Origin: ZC4RG25 sp023428365
GTDB taxonomy: Bacteria > Pseudomonadota > Alphaproteobacteria > Rhizobiales > Hyphomicrobiaceae
Assembly (NCBI GenBank): GCA_050283925.1
Contig: JBNOAI010000001.1
Span: 1 to 64,000, forward strand
DNA length: 64,000 nucleotides
Direction of reading: 5' to 3'
The translations under genes and the position numbers were made by a program. This document shows positions 56,935-64,000 of this stretch, piece by piece (position 1 is the stretch's first letter; each line of letters begins with the position of its first letter). Below the pieces are notes generated by a model that had not been told where the DNA came from, searched no databases, and saw nothing but the letters and a program-made list of their open reading frames with translations.

Positions 56935-59910
56935 TCAAGCCTTCAGCGAATCTTCTACGAGCGCTTTCTGCTCGGCCAGATGACGAGACAGTTGCCCCGT
57001 CGCGGTCGAGGCCGCAGCAGCGCGTCCGACGTAGCGTGGGCGCGGGTGTTTCGCGTTGATGTGCTGAAGCACCCATTCCAGGTTCGGCTCAACGAACGAC
57101 CAGGCGCCCATGTTGCGCGGCTCTTCCTGGCACCAGACGATCTCGGCCTGCGGGAAGCGAGCGAGTTCGGCCATGAGCGCACGCGCGGGGAACGGATAAA
57201 GCTGCTCCAGGCGCATCAGGTAAACGTCGTCGACCCCGAGTTGCGCGCGCGTCTCGTAGAGATCGTAGTAGACCTTGCCGCTGCTGATGACGACGCGCCG
57301 GATCTTGGCATCGTCCTGCAGCTTGACTGTCGACGTATCGGCGTGCGGATGCCGCTCGTCGGCGCTGTCCCACAACACGCGATGGAAGCTCGTGCCCGGC
57401 CCAAGCTCGTCGAGCCGCGAAACCACTCGCTTATGCCGCAACAACGACTTCGGCGTCATCAGGACCAGGGGTTTGCGCACCTTGCGGAGAAGCTGGCGGC
57501 GCAGAATGTGGAAGTAGTTGGCCGGCGTCGTGCAGTTCGCGACCTGCCAATTGTCCTCGGCCGAGTTCTGCAGAAAGCGTTCGAGACGTGCCGACGAATG
57601 CTCCGGACCCTGGCCTTCATAGCCGTGCGGCAGCAGCAGCACGAGGCCGGACATGCGCAGCCACTTGCGTTCGCCCGATGCGATGAACTGATCGATGACG
57701 ACCTGAGCGCCGTTGGCGAAGTCACCGAACTGCGCCTCCCACATCGTCAGCGTCATCGGCTCGGCAAGAGAGTATCCGTACTCGAAGCCAAGAACAGCTT
57801 CTTCCGACAGCATCGAGTTGATGACTTCGAACTTCGCCTGATCCGGAGACACATACTTGAGCGGCGTGTAACGGCGCTCGGTCTCCTGATCGATCAGCAC
57901 CGAATGGCGCTGCGAGAACGTGCCACGCTCGACATCCTGGCCCGACAGACGAACCGGGAAGCGCGCCTTGAGTAGTGTACCGAACGCGAGGCTCTCGGCC
58001 ATCGCCCAATCGATGCCTTCGCCGGTCTCGACCATCTCGCGGCGGCGGTCCAGCAAGCGCTGCACGGTCTTGTGAACGTTGAGATCGACCGGGATGGTCG
58101 TGATGCGACGGCCGACGTCCTTGAGAACATCGATCGCGACGCCGGTATTCCCGCGACGCTCTTCATCTTCATCCTGCCCCAGACCGGCCCAGCGGCCATC
58201 CAACCAGTCGGCCTTGTTCGGGCGGAACGCGTCGGAGGCCTTGAACTCCTCATCGAGATGCGCGCGGAAGCGATCCCGCATCTCATCGACCTCAGCCGAC
58301 GTGACGACGCCCTCATCGATCAGCCGCTTGGAGTAGATCTCCAGCGTCGTCGGATGCGAGCGGATCTTCTTATACATGAGCGGTTGGGTGAAGCCCGGCT
58401 CATCGCTCTCGTTGTGGCCGTGGCGCCGGTAGCAGATCATGTCGATCACGACCGGCTTCTGGAACTTCTGGCGGAACTCGGTCGCGATCTTGGCGACGTG
58501 GACCACTGCATCCGGATAGTCGCCATTGACGTGGAAGATCGGCGCTTCGACCATCTTCGCCACATCGGTGCAATACGGCGACGACCGCGACAGACGCGGA
58601 TTGGTTGTAAAGCCGATCTGGTTGTTGATCACGAAGTGGATCGAGCCGCCGGTACGGTGCCCCTTGAGGCCCGACAGGCCAAAGCATTCTGCCACAACAC
58701 CCTGGCCCGCGAACGCGGCATCGCCATGGATCAGCAACGGCATCACCGCAGTGCGATCGTCGGGCGGGCAATTGCGCTGTTCCTGCTTGGCGCGCACTTT
58801 GCCGAGCACGACCGGATCGACGATCTCAAGATGCGACGGGTTAGCCGTCAACGACAGATGGACATTGTTGCCATCGAACGAACGATCCGAAGACGCACCG
58901 AGATGGTACTTCACGTCACCGGAGCCTTCGACGTCATCGGGCTTGAACGAACCGCCCTTGAACTCGTTGAAGATCGCGCGATGCGGCTTGGCCATGACGT
59001 TGCTGAGCACGTTGAGGCGGCCGCGATGGGCCATGCCCAGCACAATCTCTTTCACACCGAGTTGGCCGCCACGCTTGATGATCTGCTCAAGGGCGGGGAC
59101 CATCGCCTCGCCACCTTCCAGACCAAAGCGCTTGGTGCCGGTGTATTTGACCTCCGAGAACTTCTCGAACAGCTCGGCTTCGATCAGCTTGTTCAGGATC
59201 GCCTTGCGACCCTCGACCGTGAAGCTGATGCCCTTGCCCTCACCCTCGATCCGCTCCTGGAGCCACGCTTTCTGCGCCGGCGAGGTGATGTGCATGAATT
59301 CGACGCCGATCTGGCGGCAGTACGTCGCGCGTAGGATCTTCAGGATCTGGCGGATGGTCGCCGTCTCAAGACCGAGCACCTTGTCGATGAAGATCGGCCG
59401 ATCGAGATCGGCTTCTGTGAACCCGTAGGTGACCGGCTTCAGTTCGCGATGCCGACGGCGCTCGCTGATACCGAGCGGATCGAGGTCCGCCACCAGATGA
59501 CCCATCACGCGATAGGCGCGGATCAACATCAGGGCGCGAATCGAATCTTGCGTGGCCCTCAGCGACGAGGCCATCGACAAATCAAACCCTGCAGCTTGGG
59601 CGCGGGCTTGAATCTTTCCACGGATGTGTTGCTCGGCCGCGCCGTAGTCGCCGGTCAGTGCCGCGACGAGTTCGGAATTTCCGCTTTGATCGAGTTCCGA
59701 CAGCGGACGGGCCCAAGACGGACCGAGGTGCTCGGAGCGACCATTGCGATCGCGTTCTTCTTGAAGACTCTGGAAAAATAGCCGCCACTCATCGCTGACA
59801 GCACCAGGATTGCGTTCGTAGAGCGCCTGCATCTCTTCGACGTAAGCTGCATTCGCTCCGTCGAGGAAGGATGTCCGCGCGAAGGCCTCGTTCAGCGCTT
59901 GTCGTGACAT
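56935..59910 (-). CDS. sucA: 2-oxoglutarate dehydrogenase E1
   Basis: This thiamine-diphosphate enzyme decarboxylates 2-oxoglutarate in the TCA cycle. It has 991 residues from MSRQALNEAFARTSFLDGAN at 59910. The frame is open 23 codons further upstream without family similarity. Landmarks are EFMHITSPAQKAWLQERIE, the ThDP-binding HGDAAFAGQGVVAE and NNQIGFTTNPRLSRSSPY, and the transketolase C-domain VWCQEEPRNMGAW. sucB follows after 49 bases. Confidence 0.97.
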   Translation of the reverse strand: MSRQALNEAFARTSFLDGANAAYVEEMQALYERNPGAVSDEWRLFFQSLQEERDRNGRSEHLGPSWARPLSELDQSGNSELVAALTGDYGAAEQHIRGKIQARAQAAGFDLSMASSLRATQDSIRALMLIRAYRVMGHLVADLDPLGISERRRHRELKPVTYGFTEADLDRPIFIDKVLGLETATIRQILKILRATYCRQIGVEFMHITSPAQKAWLQERIEGEGKGISFTVEGRKAILNKLIEAELFEKFSEVKYTGTKRFGLEGGEAMVPALEQIIKRGGQLGVKEIVLGMAHRGRLNVLSNVMAKPHRAIFNEFKGGSFKPDDVEGSGDVKYHLGASSDRSFDGNNVHLSLTANPSHLEIVDPVVLGKVRAKQEQRNCPPDDRTAVMPLLIHGDAAFAGQGVVAECFGLSGLKGHRTGGSIHFVINNQIGFTTNPRLSRSSPYCTDVAKMVEAPIFHVNGDYPDAVVHVAKIATEFRQKFQKPVVIDMICYRRHGHNESDEPGFTQPLMYKKIRSHPTTLEIYSKRLIDEGVVTSAEVDEMRDRFRAHLDEEFKASDAFRPNKADWLDGRWAGLGQDEDEERRGNTGVAIDVLKDVGRRITTIPVDLNVHKTVQRLLDRRREMVETGEGIDWAMAESLAFGTLLKARFPVRLSGQDVERGTFSQRHSVLIDQETERRYTPLKYVSPDQAKFEVINSMLSEEAVLGFEYGYSLAEPMTLTMWEAQFGDFANGAQVVIDQFIASGERKWLRMSGLVLLLPHGYEGQGPEHSSARLERFLQNSAEDNWQVANCTTPANYFHILRRQLLRKVRKPLVLMTPKSLLRHKRVVSRLDELGPGTSFHRVLWDSADERHPHADTSTVKLQDDAKIRRVVISSGKVYYDLYETRAQLGVDDVYLMRLEQLYPFPARALMAELARFPQAEIVWCQEEPRNMGAWSFVEPNLEWVLQHINAKHPRPRYVGRAAAASTATGQLSRHLAEQKALVEDSLKA

Positions 59911-60091
59911 CGTTGATTTGGATCCGATGAAAAGCCTGCAGTAGCGGGCGGGAAGTTTGCACGAAATGGCACAAAGCACCCTCGTCGGGCGCCTAGTAGC
60001 ACACTCCGTGATTTAGTACAGGCGCATGACCCTTTTAAGAGCGGAAAAGCCTGATTCTGGCTTGGCAGCTACGCATCAGGCGGCCTTCTGC

Positions 60092-60991
60092 TTAACCCTT
60101 GAGCACTTTAGCGAGCGTCGTGCCCAATGCGGCGGGGCTGTCGGCGATCGCAATGCCAGCCGAACGCATGGCTTCAAGCTTGTCCTCAGCCTTACCCTTG
60201 CCGCCTGAGATGATCGCGCCAGCATGGCCCATGCGACGCCCCGGAGGCGCCGTCACACCGGCGATGAACCCGGCCATCGGCTTCTTGCGACCCTTGGCAG
60301 CCTCGCGCTTGATGAACTCAGCCGCGTCTTCCTCCGCCGAACCACCGATCTCGCCGATCATGATGATCGAATGCGTTTCGGGGTCGGCCAGGAACATCTC
60401 CAGCACATCGATGAACTCGGTGCCCTTGACCGGATCGCCACCGATGCCGACCGCCGTCGACTGACCGAGACCAGCGTCCGAGGTCTGTTTGACCGCTTCA
60501 TATGTCAGCGTTCCGGACCGCGAAACGATGCCGACGTTACCTGCCTTGAAAATGTTACCCGGCATGATGCCGATCTTGCAGGCGTTCGGCGTCAACACGC
60601 CGGGGCAGTTGGGGCCGATCAGACGCGACCACGAGCCCGACAGAGCCCGCTTCACCTTGACCATGTCCATCACCGGGATGCCCTCGGTGATGCAGACGAT
60701 CAGCGGGATTTCGGCGTCGATGGCTTCCAGGATCGCATCAGCCGCAAATGGCGGCGGGACGTAAATCGAGGTCGCCGTTGCACCGGTCTTGGCTTTCGCC
60801 TCTGCGACCGTGTTGAACAGCGGCACATCGGCCAGCTCGGCATCTGGATGCTTTGAGCCGCCTTTGCCTGGCGTCACACCACCAACGATCCGGGTCCCGT
60901 AAGCCTTGGCTTGCTTCGTGTGAAACGTGCCCTGGCTTCCAGTGATGCCCTGACAGATAACAGTGGTGTTCTTGTCGACGAGGATGGCCAT
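60092..60991 (-). CDS. sucD: Succinyl-CoA synthetase alpha subunit
   Basis: This subunit carries the phosphohistidine of the ADP/GDP-forming succinyl-CoA synthetase. It has 299 residues. The CoA-binding ITGSQGTFHTKQA is at the N-terminus and the active His lies in GRRMGHAGAIISGGKG. The IGPNCPGVLTP motif is present. It is separated from sucC by an opposing gene and so needs its own promoter. A degraded copy of its first codons lies just upstream. Confidence 0.97.
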   Translation of the reverse strand: MAILVDKNTTVICQGITGSQGTFHTKQAKAYGTRIVGGVTPGKGGSKHPDAELADVPLFNTVAEAKAKTGATATSIYVPPPFAADAILEAIDAEIPLIVCITEGIPVMDMVKVKRALSGSWSRLIGPNCPGVLTPNACKIGIMPGNIFKAGNVGIVSRSGTLTYEAVKQTSDAGLGQSTAVGIGGDPVKGTEFIDVLEMFLADPETHSIIMIGEIGGSAEEDAAEFIKREAAKGRKKPMAGFIAGVTAPPGRRMGHAGAIISGGKGKAEDKLEAMRSAGIAIADSPAALGTTLAKVLKG

Positions 60992-61276
60992 GCGCGCCTT
61001 CCGTGCTCATGTCTTCAGATGCAGTGCGGTGCTTGTCGACCAGAATGGCCGCGCAATCAAGTGCGCCGAACGTCGAGCAGGCAAGCAATCGCAATTTGAC
61101 CCGCTAAGATCCGCAAAAATTGTCCTGAGAAGCGGTTACTTCCGGTGCACCATCGCGGCCAAGGGGCGTTGACCCCAGGATCGCGAAGACTATTCTATGC
61201 ATCGTTCTGTCCACTGCGCTTTCTCGCTGGTTCACGCCGCGAAGCGCAGGGCATCACAAGCATGAGGATATTCATC
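60992..61276. other. sucD upstream region with a partial duplication of the sucD start
   Basis: This 285-base stretch between divergent sucD and the yegP-like gene should hold both promoters. At about 61021-61052 it contains a sequence that matches the first codons of sucD (60960-60991) at about 25 of 32 positions, in the same orientation. It would translate as AAILVDKHRTA against MAILVDKNTTV. No other gene is visible. Confidence 0.6.
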
Positions 61277-61609
61277 ATGGCTGGCTACTACGAGATCAAG
61301 AAAGCCACGAACGGTCAGTATTTCTTCAATTTAAAGGCCGCCAACAACGAGACTATTCTTACCAGCGAGCAGTATAAAACACTAGATTCTTGCAAGAACG
61401 GCATCGCATCGTGCCGGAAGAACTCCGCTGACGAGGCGAATTTCGACAAGAAGACTGCAAAAGACGGATCGCCATACTTTTCCCTGAAGTCTAAAGATAA
61501 CGGGCAGATCCTGGGCCGCAGCGAGATGTACAAAACCGCAGCGTCCATGGAAAACGGCGTAAAGTCCGTGATAACGAACGGCTCGACGGACAAAGTGAAA
61601 GAAGTCTGA
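61277..61609 (+). CDS. YegP-like DUF1508 protein
   Basis: The 110-residue protein contains two DUF1508 repeats (about 5-50 and 57-103), each with the pattern F-x-L-K-(A/S)-x-(N/D)-(N/G)-(E/Q)-x-(I/L), as in FFNLKAANNETIL and YFSLKSKDNGQIL. The function is unknown. The ATG at 61277 has GAGG nine bases upstream. An ATG at 61262 would add five residues. It runs against the sucC/sucD strand and ends before a strong terminator. Confidence 0.9.
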   Translation: MAGYYEIKKATNGQYFFNLKAANNETILTSEQYKTLDSCKNGIASCRKNSADEANFDKKTAKDGSPYFSLKSKDNGQILGRSEMYKTAASMENGVKSVITNGSTDKVKEV

Positions 61610-61650
61610 GCCGTCTGTTGGTCTTTGAACCGCAGCCGCATTCAATACAG

Positions 61651-61676
61651 AAAGGGCCGCTAACTGCGGCCCTTTT
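61651..61676. terminator. Bidirectional terminator between yegP-like gene and sucC
   Basis: AAAGGGCCGC (61651-61660) and GCGGCCCTTT (61666-61675) form a perfect ten-pair stem with loop TAACT. TTTTGCTT follows on the plus strand and TTTCTGT on the minus strand, so it can end both convergent transcripts. Confidence 0.85.
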
Positions 61677-61702
61677 GCTTGGCGAAACCAGCCTGACCTG
61701 TC

Positions 61703-62902
61703 TCAGGCCGCTTTCTTAACCTCAGCCGTCACCTTCTCAGCCGCGTCGGCGAGATCATCTGCCGGGACGATCTTGAGACCGGATTCGGCCAGGATTTTCT
61801 TGCCGAGCTCCACGTTGGTGCCTTCCAGGCGCACCACGAGCGGCACCGTAATCGCCATTTCGCGGGCAGCCGCCACGACACCCTCTGCGATGATGTCGCA
61901 GCGCATGATGCCGCCGAAGATGTTGACCAGAATACCCTTCACGGCCGGATCGGACAGAATGATCTTGAATGCGGCCTGCACCTTCTCCTTGGATGCGCCG
62001 CCGCCGACGTCGAGGAAGTTGGCGGGCTCTTCGCCGTACAGCTTGATGATGTCCATGGTCGCCATGGCCAAGCCGGCGCCGTTGACCATGCAGCCGATGG
62101 AGCCGTCGAGCTTCACGTAGGACAGGTCGTACTTGGAGGCCTCGACCTCCGCGGGATCTTCTTCTTCAAGATCGCGCAACTCGACAATGTCCTTGTGCCG
62201 GTACAGTGCGTTGGAATCGAAATCCATCTTGCCATCGAGGCAGATCAGCTTGCCGTCCTTGGTCACCACCAGCGGATTGACCTCGAGCATGCTCATATCC
62301 TTGTCGACGAACAGCCGGTAGAGATCGCCGATCATCTTTACGCACTGCCCGACCTGATCGCCGGTCAACCCCAGCGCAAACGCGATCTTGCGGCCGTGGA
62401 AGGGGAAGTAGCCCGACGCCGGATCGATCGTCAGCGTGACAATCTTTTCAGGCGTATCATGCGCGACCTGCTCGATATCCATGCCGCCTGCCTGGGAGGC
62501 AATAAACGAGATCCGGCTGGTGGCGCGATCAACGAGAGCGGAGAGGTATAGTTCGCGCTCGATCTGCGAACCGTCTTCGACATAGAGGCGCTTGACCACG
62601 CGGCCCGCAGGCCCGGTCTGCACCGTCACCAGCGTGCTGCCGAGCATCTGTTCGGCGAACGCCTTGACCTCATCGATGGATTTCGCCAGCCGGACGCCAC
62701 CCTTATCTCCAGCGGCGGCTTCCTTGAACTTGCCCTTGCCGCGTCCGCCAGCGTGGATCTGAGCCTTCACCACCCAGACCGGACCGGGAAGCTGCTGGGC
62801 GGCTTTGACGGCCTCTTCAACAGTGAACGCCGCGATTCCTTTCGGCGTGCTCACGCCGTACTGCCGATAGAGCTCTTTGGCCTGATATTCGTGAATGTTC
62901 AT
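61703..62902 (-). CDS. sucC: Succinyl-CoA synthetase beta subunit
   Basis: This ATP-grasp subunit binds the nucleotide and succinate. It has 399 residues. It starts MNIHEYQAKELYRQYGVSTPKG. The ATP-grasp region has VVKAQIHAGGRGKGKFKEA, and LEVNPLVVTKDGKLICLDGKM and the succinate-binding VNIFGGIMRCDIIAEG are present. Malate dehydrogenase, often next door, is not in the window. Confidence 0.97.
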   Translation of the reverse strand: MNIHEYQAKELYRQYGVSTPKGIAAFTVEEAVKAAQQLPGPVWVVKAQIHAGGRGKGKFKEAAAGDKGGVRLAKSIDEVKAFAEQMLGSTLVTVQTGPAGRVVKRLYVEDGSQIERELYLSALVDRATSRISFIASQAGGMDIEQVAHDTPEKIVTLTIDPASGYFPFHGRKIAFALGLTGDQVGQCVKMIGDLYRLFVDKDMSMLEVNPLVVTKDGKLICLDGKMDFDSNALYRHKDIVELRDLEEEDPAEVEASKYDLSYVKLDGSIGCMVNGAGLAMATMDIIKLYGEEPANFLDVGGGASKEKVQAAFKIILSDPAVKGILVNIFGGIMRCDIIAEGVVAAAREMAITVPLVVRLEGTNVELGKKILAESGLKIVPADDLADAAEKVTAEVKKAA

Positions 62903-62997
62903 CGCAGGGTTCCTATTGAGCTGGCAGTACCAATCACTTCTATCTGGTTTTATCTGTATTGGATCGAAACCTCCGAATACAGAACCGTTTCATTCCC

Positions 62998-63118
62998 GTC
63001 ATCCCCGCGGAGGCGGGGATCCATGTCACGTCTCTACGTCAAAGTGCGCGGCGGAAGCACTCCATCGATTGCTCCCCGAGTGGCGACCAACCTGGATTCC
63101 CGCCTTCGCGGGAATGAC
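62998..63118. repeat. Inverted pair of REP-like palindromes between ridA and sucC
   Basis: The unit at 62998-63023 (GTCATCCCCGCGGAG...GGGGATCCA) faces the unit at 63093-63118 (TGGATTCCC...GGGAATGAC), 69 bases apart. The second is identical to 33030-33055. The first carries paired changes that keep its stem intact, a sign that structure is preserved. Confidence 0.85.
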
Positions 63119-63155
63119 GGAGTGGGAGCGGCGCAACGAATATCTTCCGCAATTG

Positions 63156-63539
63156 TCAGGCGTTGCGGTCCGCAATCGCCTCGATCTCGAGACGGGCGCC
63201 GAGCGGAAGCCCCGCGACCTCGATGGTCGAACGGGCCGGATAGGGCTCGCTCATGTAGGTCTTGTAGACTTCGTTCATGGCCGCGAAGTCACCCATGTCC
63301 GTCAGGAACACAGTCGTCTTCACGATGTGCTGGAAGCCAAGACCGGCCTGATCGAGGATCAGCTTCAGGTTATTGAAGACCTGATGGGTCTGAGCCGCGA
63401 CATCGTCACCCACCAGCTTGCCGGTCGCGCCGTCGAGATGAACCTGGCCGGAAATGTAGACAACCGATCCGGTGTCCATGGCCAGAGAATAAGGGCCAAC
63501 CGCCTTGAGAGGGGCTGCCGCGATCGCCTTCTTCGCCAT
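63156..63539 (-). CDS. RidA/YjgF family enamine/imine deaminase
   Basis: RidA proteins hydrolyse reactive 2-aminoacrylate and related imines. The product has 127 residues from MAKKAIAAAPLKAVGPYSLAM. An ATG four codons upstream is the alternative. The conserved Arg in YPARSTIEVAGLPLGA and the SGQVHLDGATGKLVG strand are present. It lies upstream of sucC on the same strand with a repeat-bearing gap. Confidence 0.9.
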   Translation of the reverse strand: MAKKAIAAAPLKAVGPYSLAMDTGSVVYISGQVHLDGATGKLVGDDVAAQTHQVFNNLKLILDQAGLGFQHIVKTTVFLTDMGDFAAMNEVYKTYMSEPYPARSTIEVAGLPLGARLEIEAIADRNA

Positions 63540-63605
63540 TCCACGTTCCATCTGTTTGATCGTCAGGGTTACCCCTGACGATACTGAAAGAATGCTACAG
63601 TCCGC

Positions 63606-64000
63606 CTAGCTCTCGAGCTTGGCGTCCATCGTGATTTTCGCGTTGAGAACTTTTGACACCGGGCAGCCGGCTTTTGCATCGTTCGCCGCGGCTTCGAAGG
63701 CCGCTTTGTCCGCGCCGGGAATCTTCACGGCGACGTCGAGATGGGACGCGGTGATCGCAAACCCACCCTCGACTTGATCCAACGTGATCGTCGCCTTGGT
63801 CTTGATGCTCTCCGCCGTCATCCCGGCTTTGCCAAGCTGGGCCGACAACGCCATCGAAAAGCACCCAGCGTGAGCCGCGGCGATCAGCTCTTCTGGATTG
63901 GTACCGACGCCGTTCTCAAATCGCGTGCCGAAGGAGTACTGGGTGTTGTTGAGGACGGTGCTGTCGGTCGAGATCGACCCCTTGCCGTCCTTCAAGCCGC
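63606..64000 (-). CDS. OsmC-family peroxiredoxin (5' end beyond window)
   Basis: The visible 131 residues cover most of an OsmC hydroperoxide reductase. The two redox Cys are in AHAGCFSMAL and AKAGCPVSKVL, and NPEELIAAAHAG is conserved. The frame is open through the window edge, and the first visible codons (GLKDGKGSIST) match a family region that normally follows about ten more residues. The gene is therefore truncated by the window, not by mutation. Confidence 0.9.
   Translation of the reverse strand, partial: GLKDGKGSISTDSTVLNNTQYSFGTRFENGVGTNPEELIAAAHAGCFSMALSAQLGKAGMTAESIKTKATITLDQVEGGFAITASHLDVAVKIPGADKAAFEAAANDAKAGCPVSKVLNAKITMDAKLES

Overview
The window reads as chromosomal DNA of an alphaproteobacterium of the order Hyphomicrobiales (Rhizobiales). 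The evidence is a GC-rich base composition, an F1-ATPase operon (atpH-A-G-D-C) without F0 genes, a priA / fructose-6-phosphate aldolase / xerC neighbourhood, a sucCD-sucAB-lpdA block, a polyhydroxyalkanoate phasin, a twin-TM HIG1-type protein next to a PduO adenosyltransferase and etfBA, and two RppH-type Nudix genes side by side. The gene order suggests the Bradyrhizobium / Rhodopseudomonas / Xanthobacteraceae side of the order. That placement is inference. No rRNA or tRNA gene, insertion sequence, prophage or CRISPR array was found.

Layout. 1-86 is the tail of an unknown gene. 412-11822 is one co-directional nitrogen-scavenging block. It holds the five-gene urea ABC transporter urtABCDE followed directly by ureD-ureA-hupE-ureB-ureC-ureE-ureF-ureG. 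A near-perfect sigma-54 -24/-12 promoter lies upstream of urtA, and a strong stem-loop separates urtA from urtB. Urea is imported by Urt, hydrolysed by UreABC, and nickel is supplied by HupE (uptake) and UreE/F/G/D (metallocentre assembly). 11827-19642 carries a GMC oxidoreductase, leuB, a secreted matrixin-type metalloprotease, an NAD(P) semialdehyde dehydrogenase, an Old Yellow Enzyme and an IclR regulator. 19795-22995 is a TRAP transporter (dctPQM). 23074-28528 holds a TonB-like protein, a dapB-gpmA-DUF4337 operon, ppa overlapping head-to-head with a secreted protein gene, a GNAT acetyltransferase and a phasin.

28702-37615 is on the minus strand: a Pif1-like helicase, typA, an unknown membrane protein, hbd-etfA-etfB, a rhomboid protease, a PduO adenosyltransferase and a HIG1-type protein. 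37855-42039 is on the plus strand: an EnvC-like factor, ctpA and two tandem RppH-type Nudix hydrolases. 42068-50000 is the F1-ATPase operon plus priA. A small zinc-ribbon gene sits between atpD and atpC. 50087-54012 holds fsa, an unknown TPR protein, xerC and a GIY-YIG nuclease gene surrounded by palindromic repeats. 54215-62902 is the 2-oxoglutarate dehydrogenase / succinyl-CoA synthetase block, with sucC and sucD separated by an opposing yegP-like gene. The window ends with ridA and a truncated OsmC gene.

The most unusual non-coding content is a set of REP-like palindromes that share a GTCATYCC...GGRATCCA layout. They occur in inverted pairs at 32928-33055, 45258-45371, 53588-53689 and 62998-63118, and as a further single copy at 54087. 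The last two class members bracket the GIY-YIG gene. This nuclease-plus-palindrome arrangement is the best candidate here for an under-described system. Most of the remaining content is well-known housekeeping.
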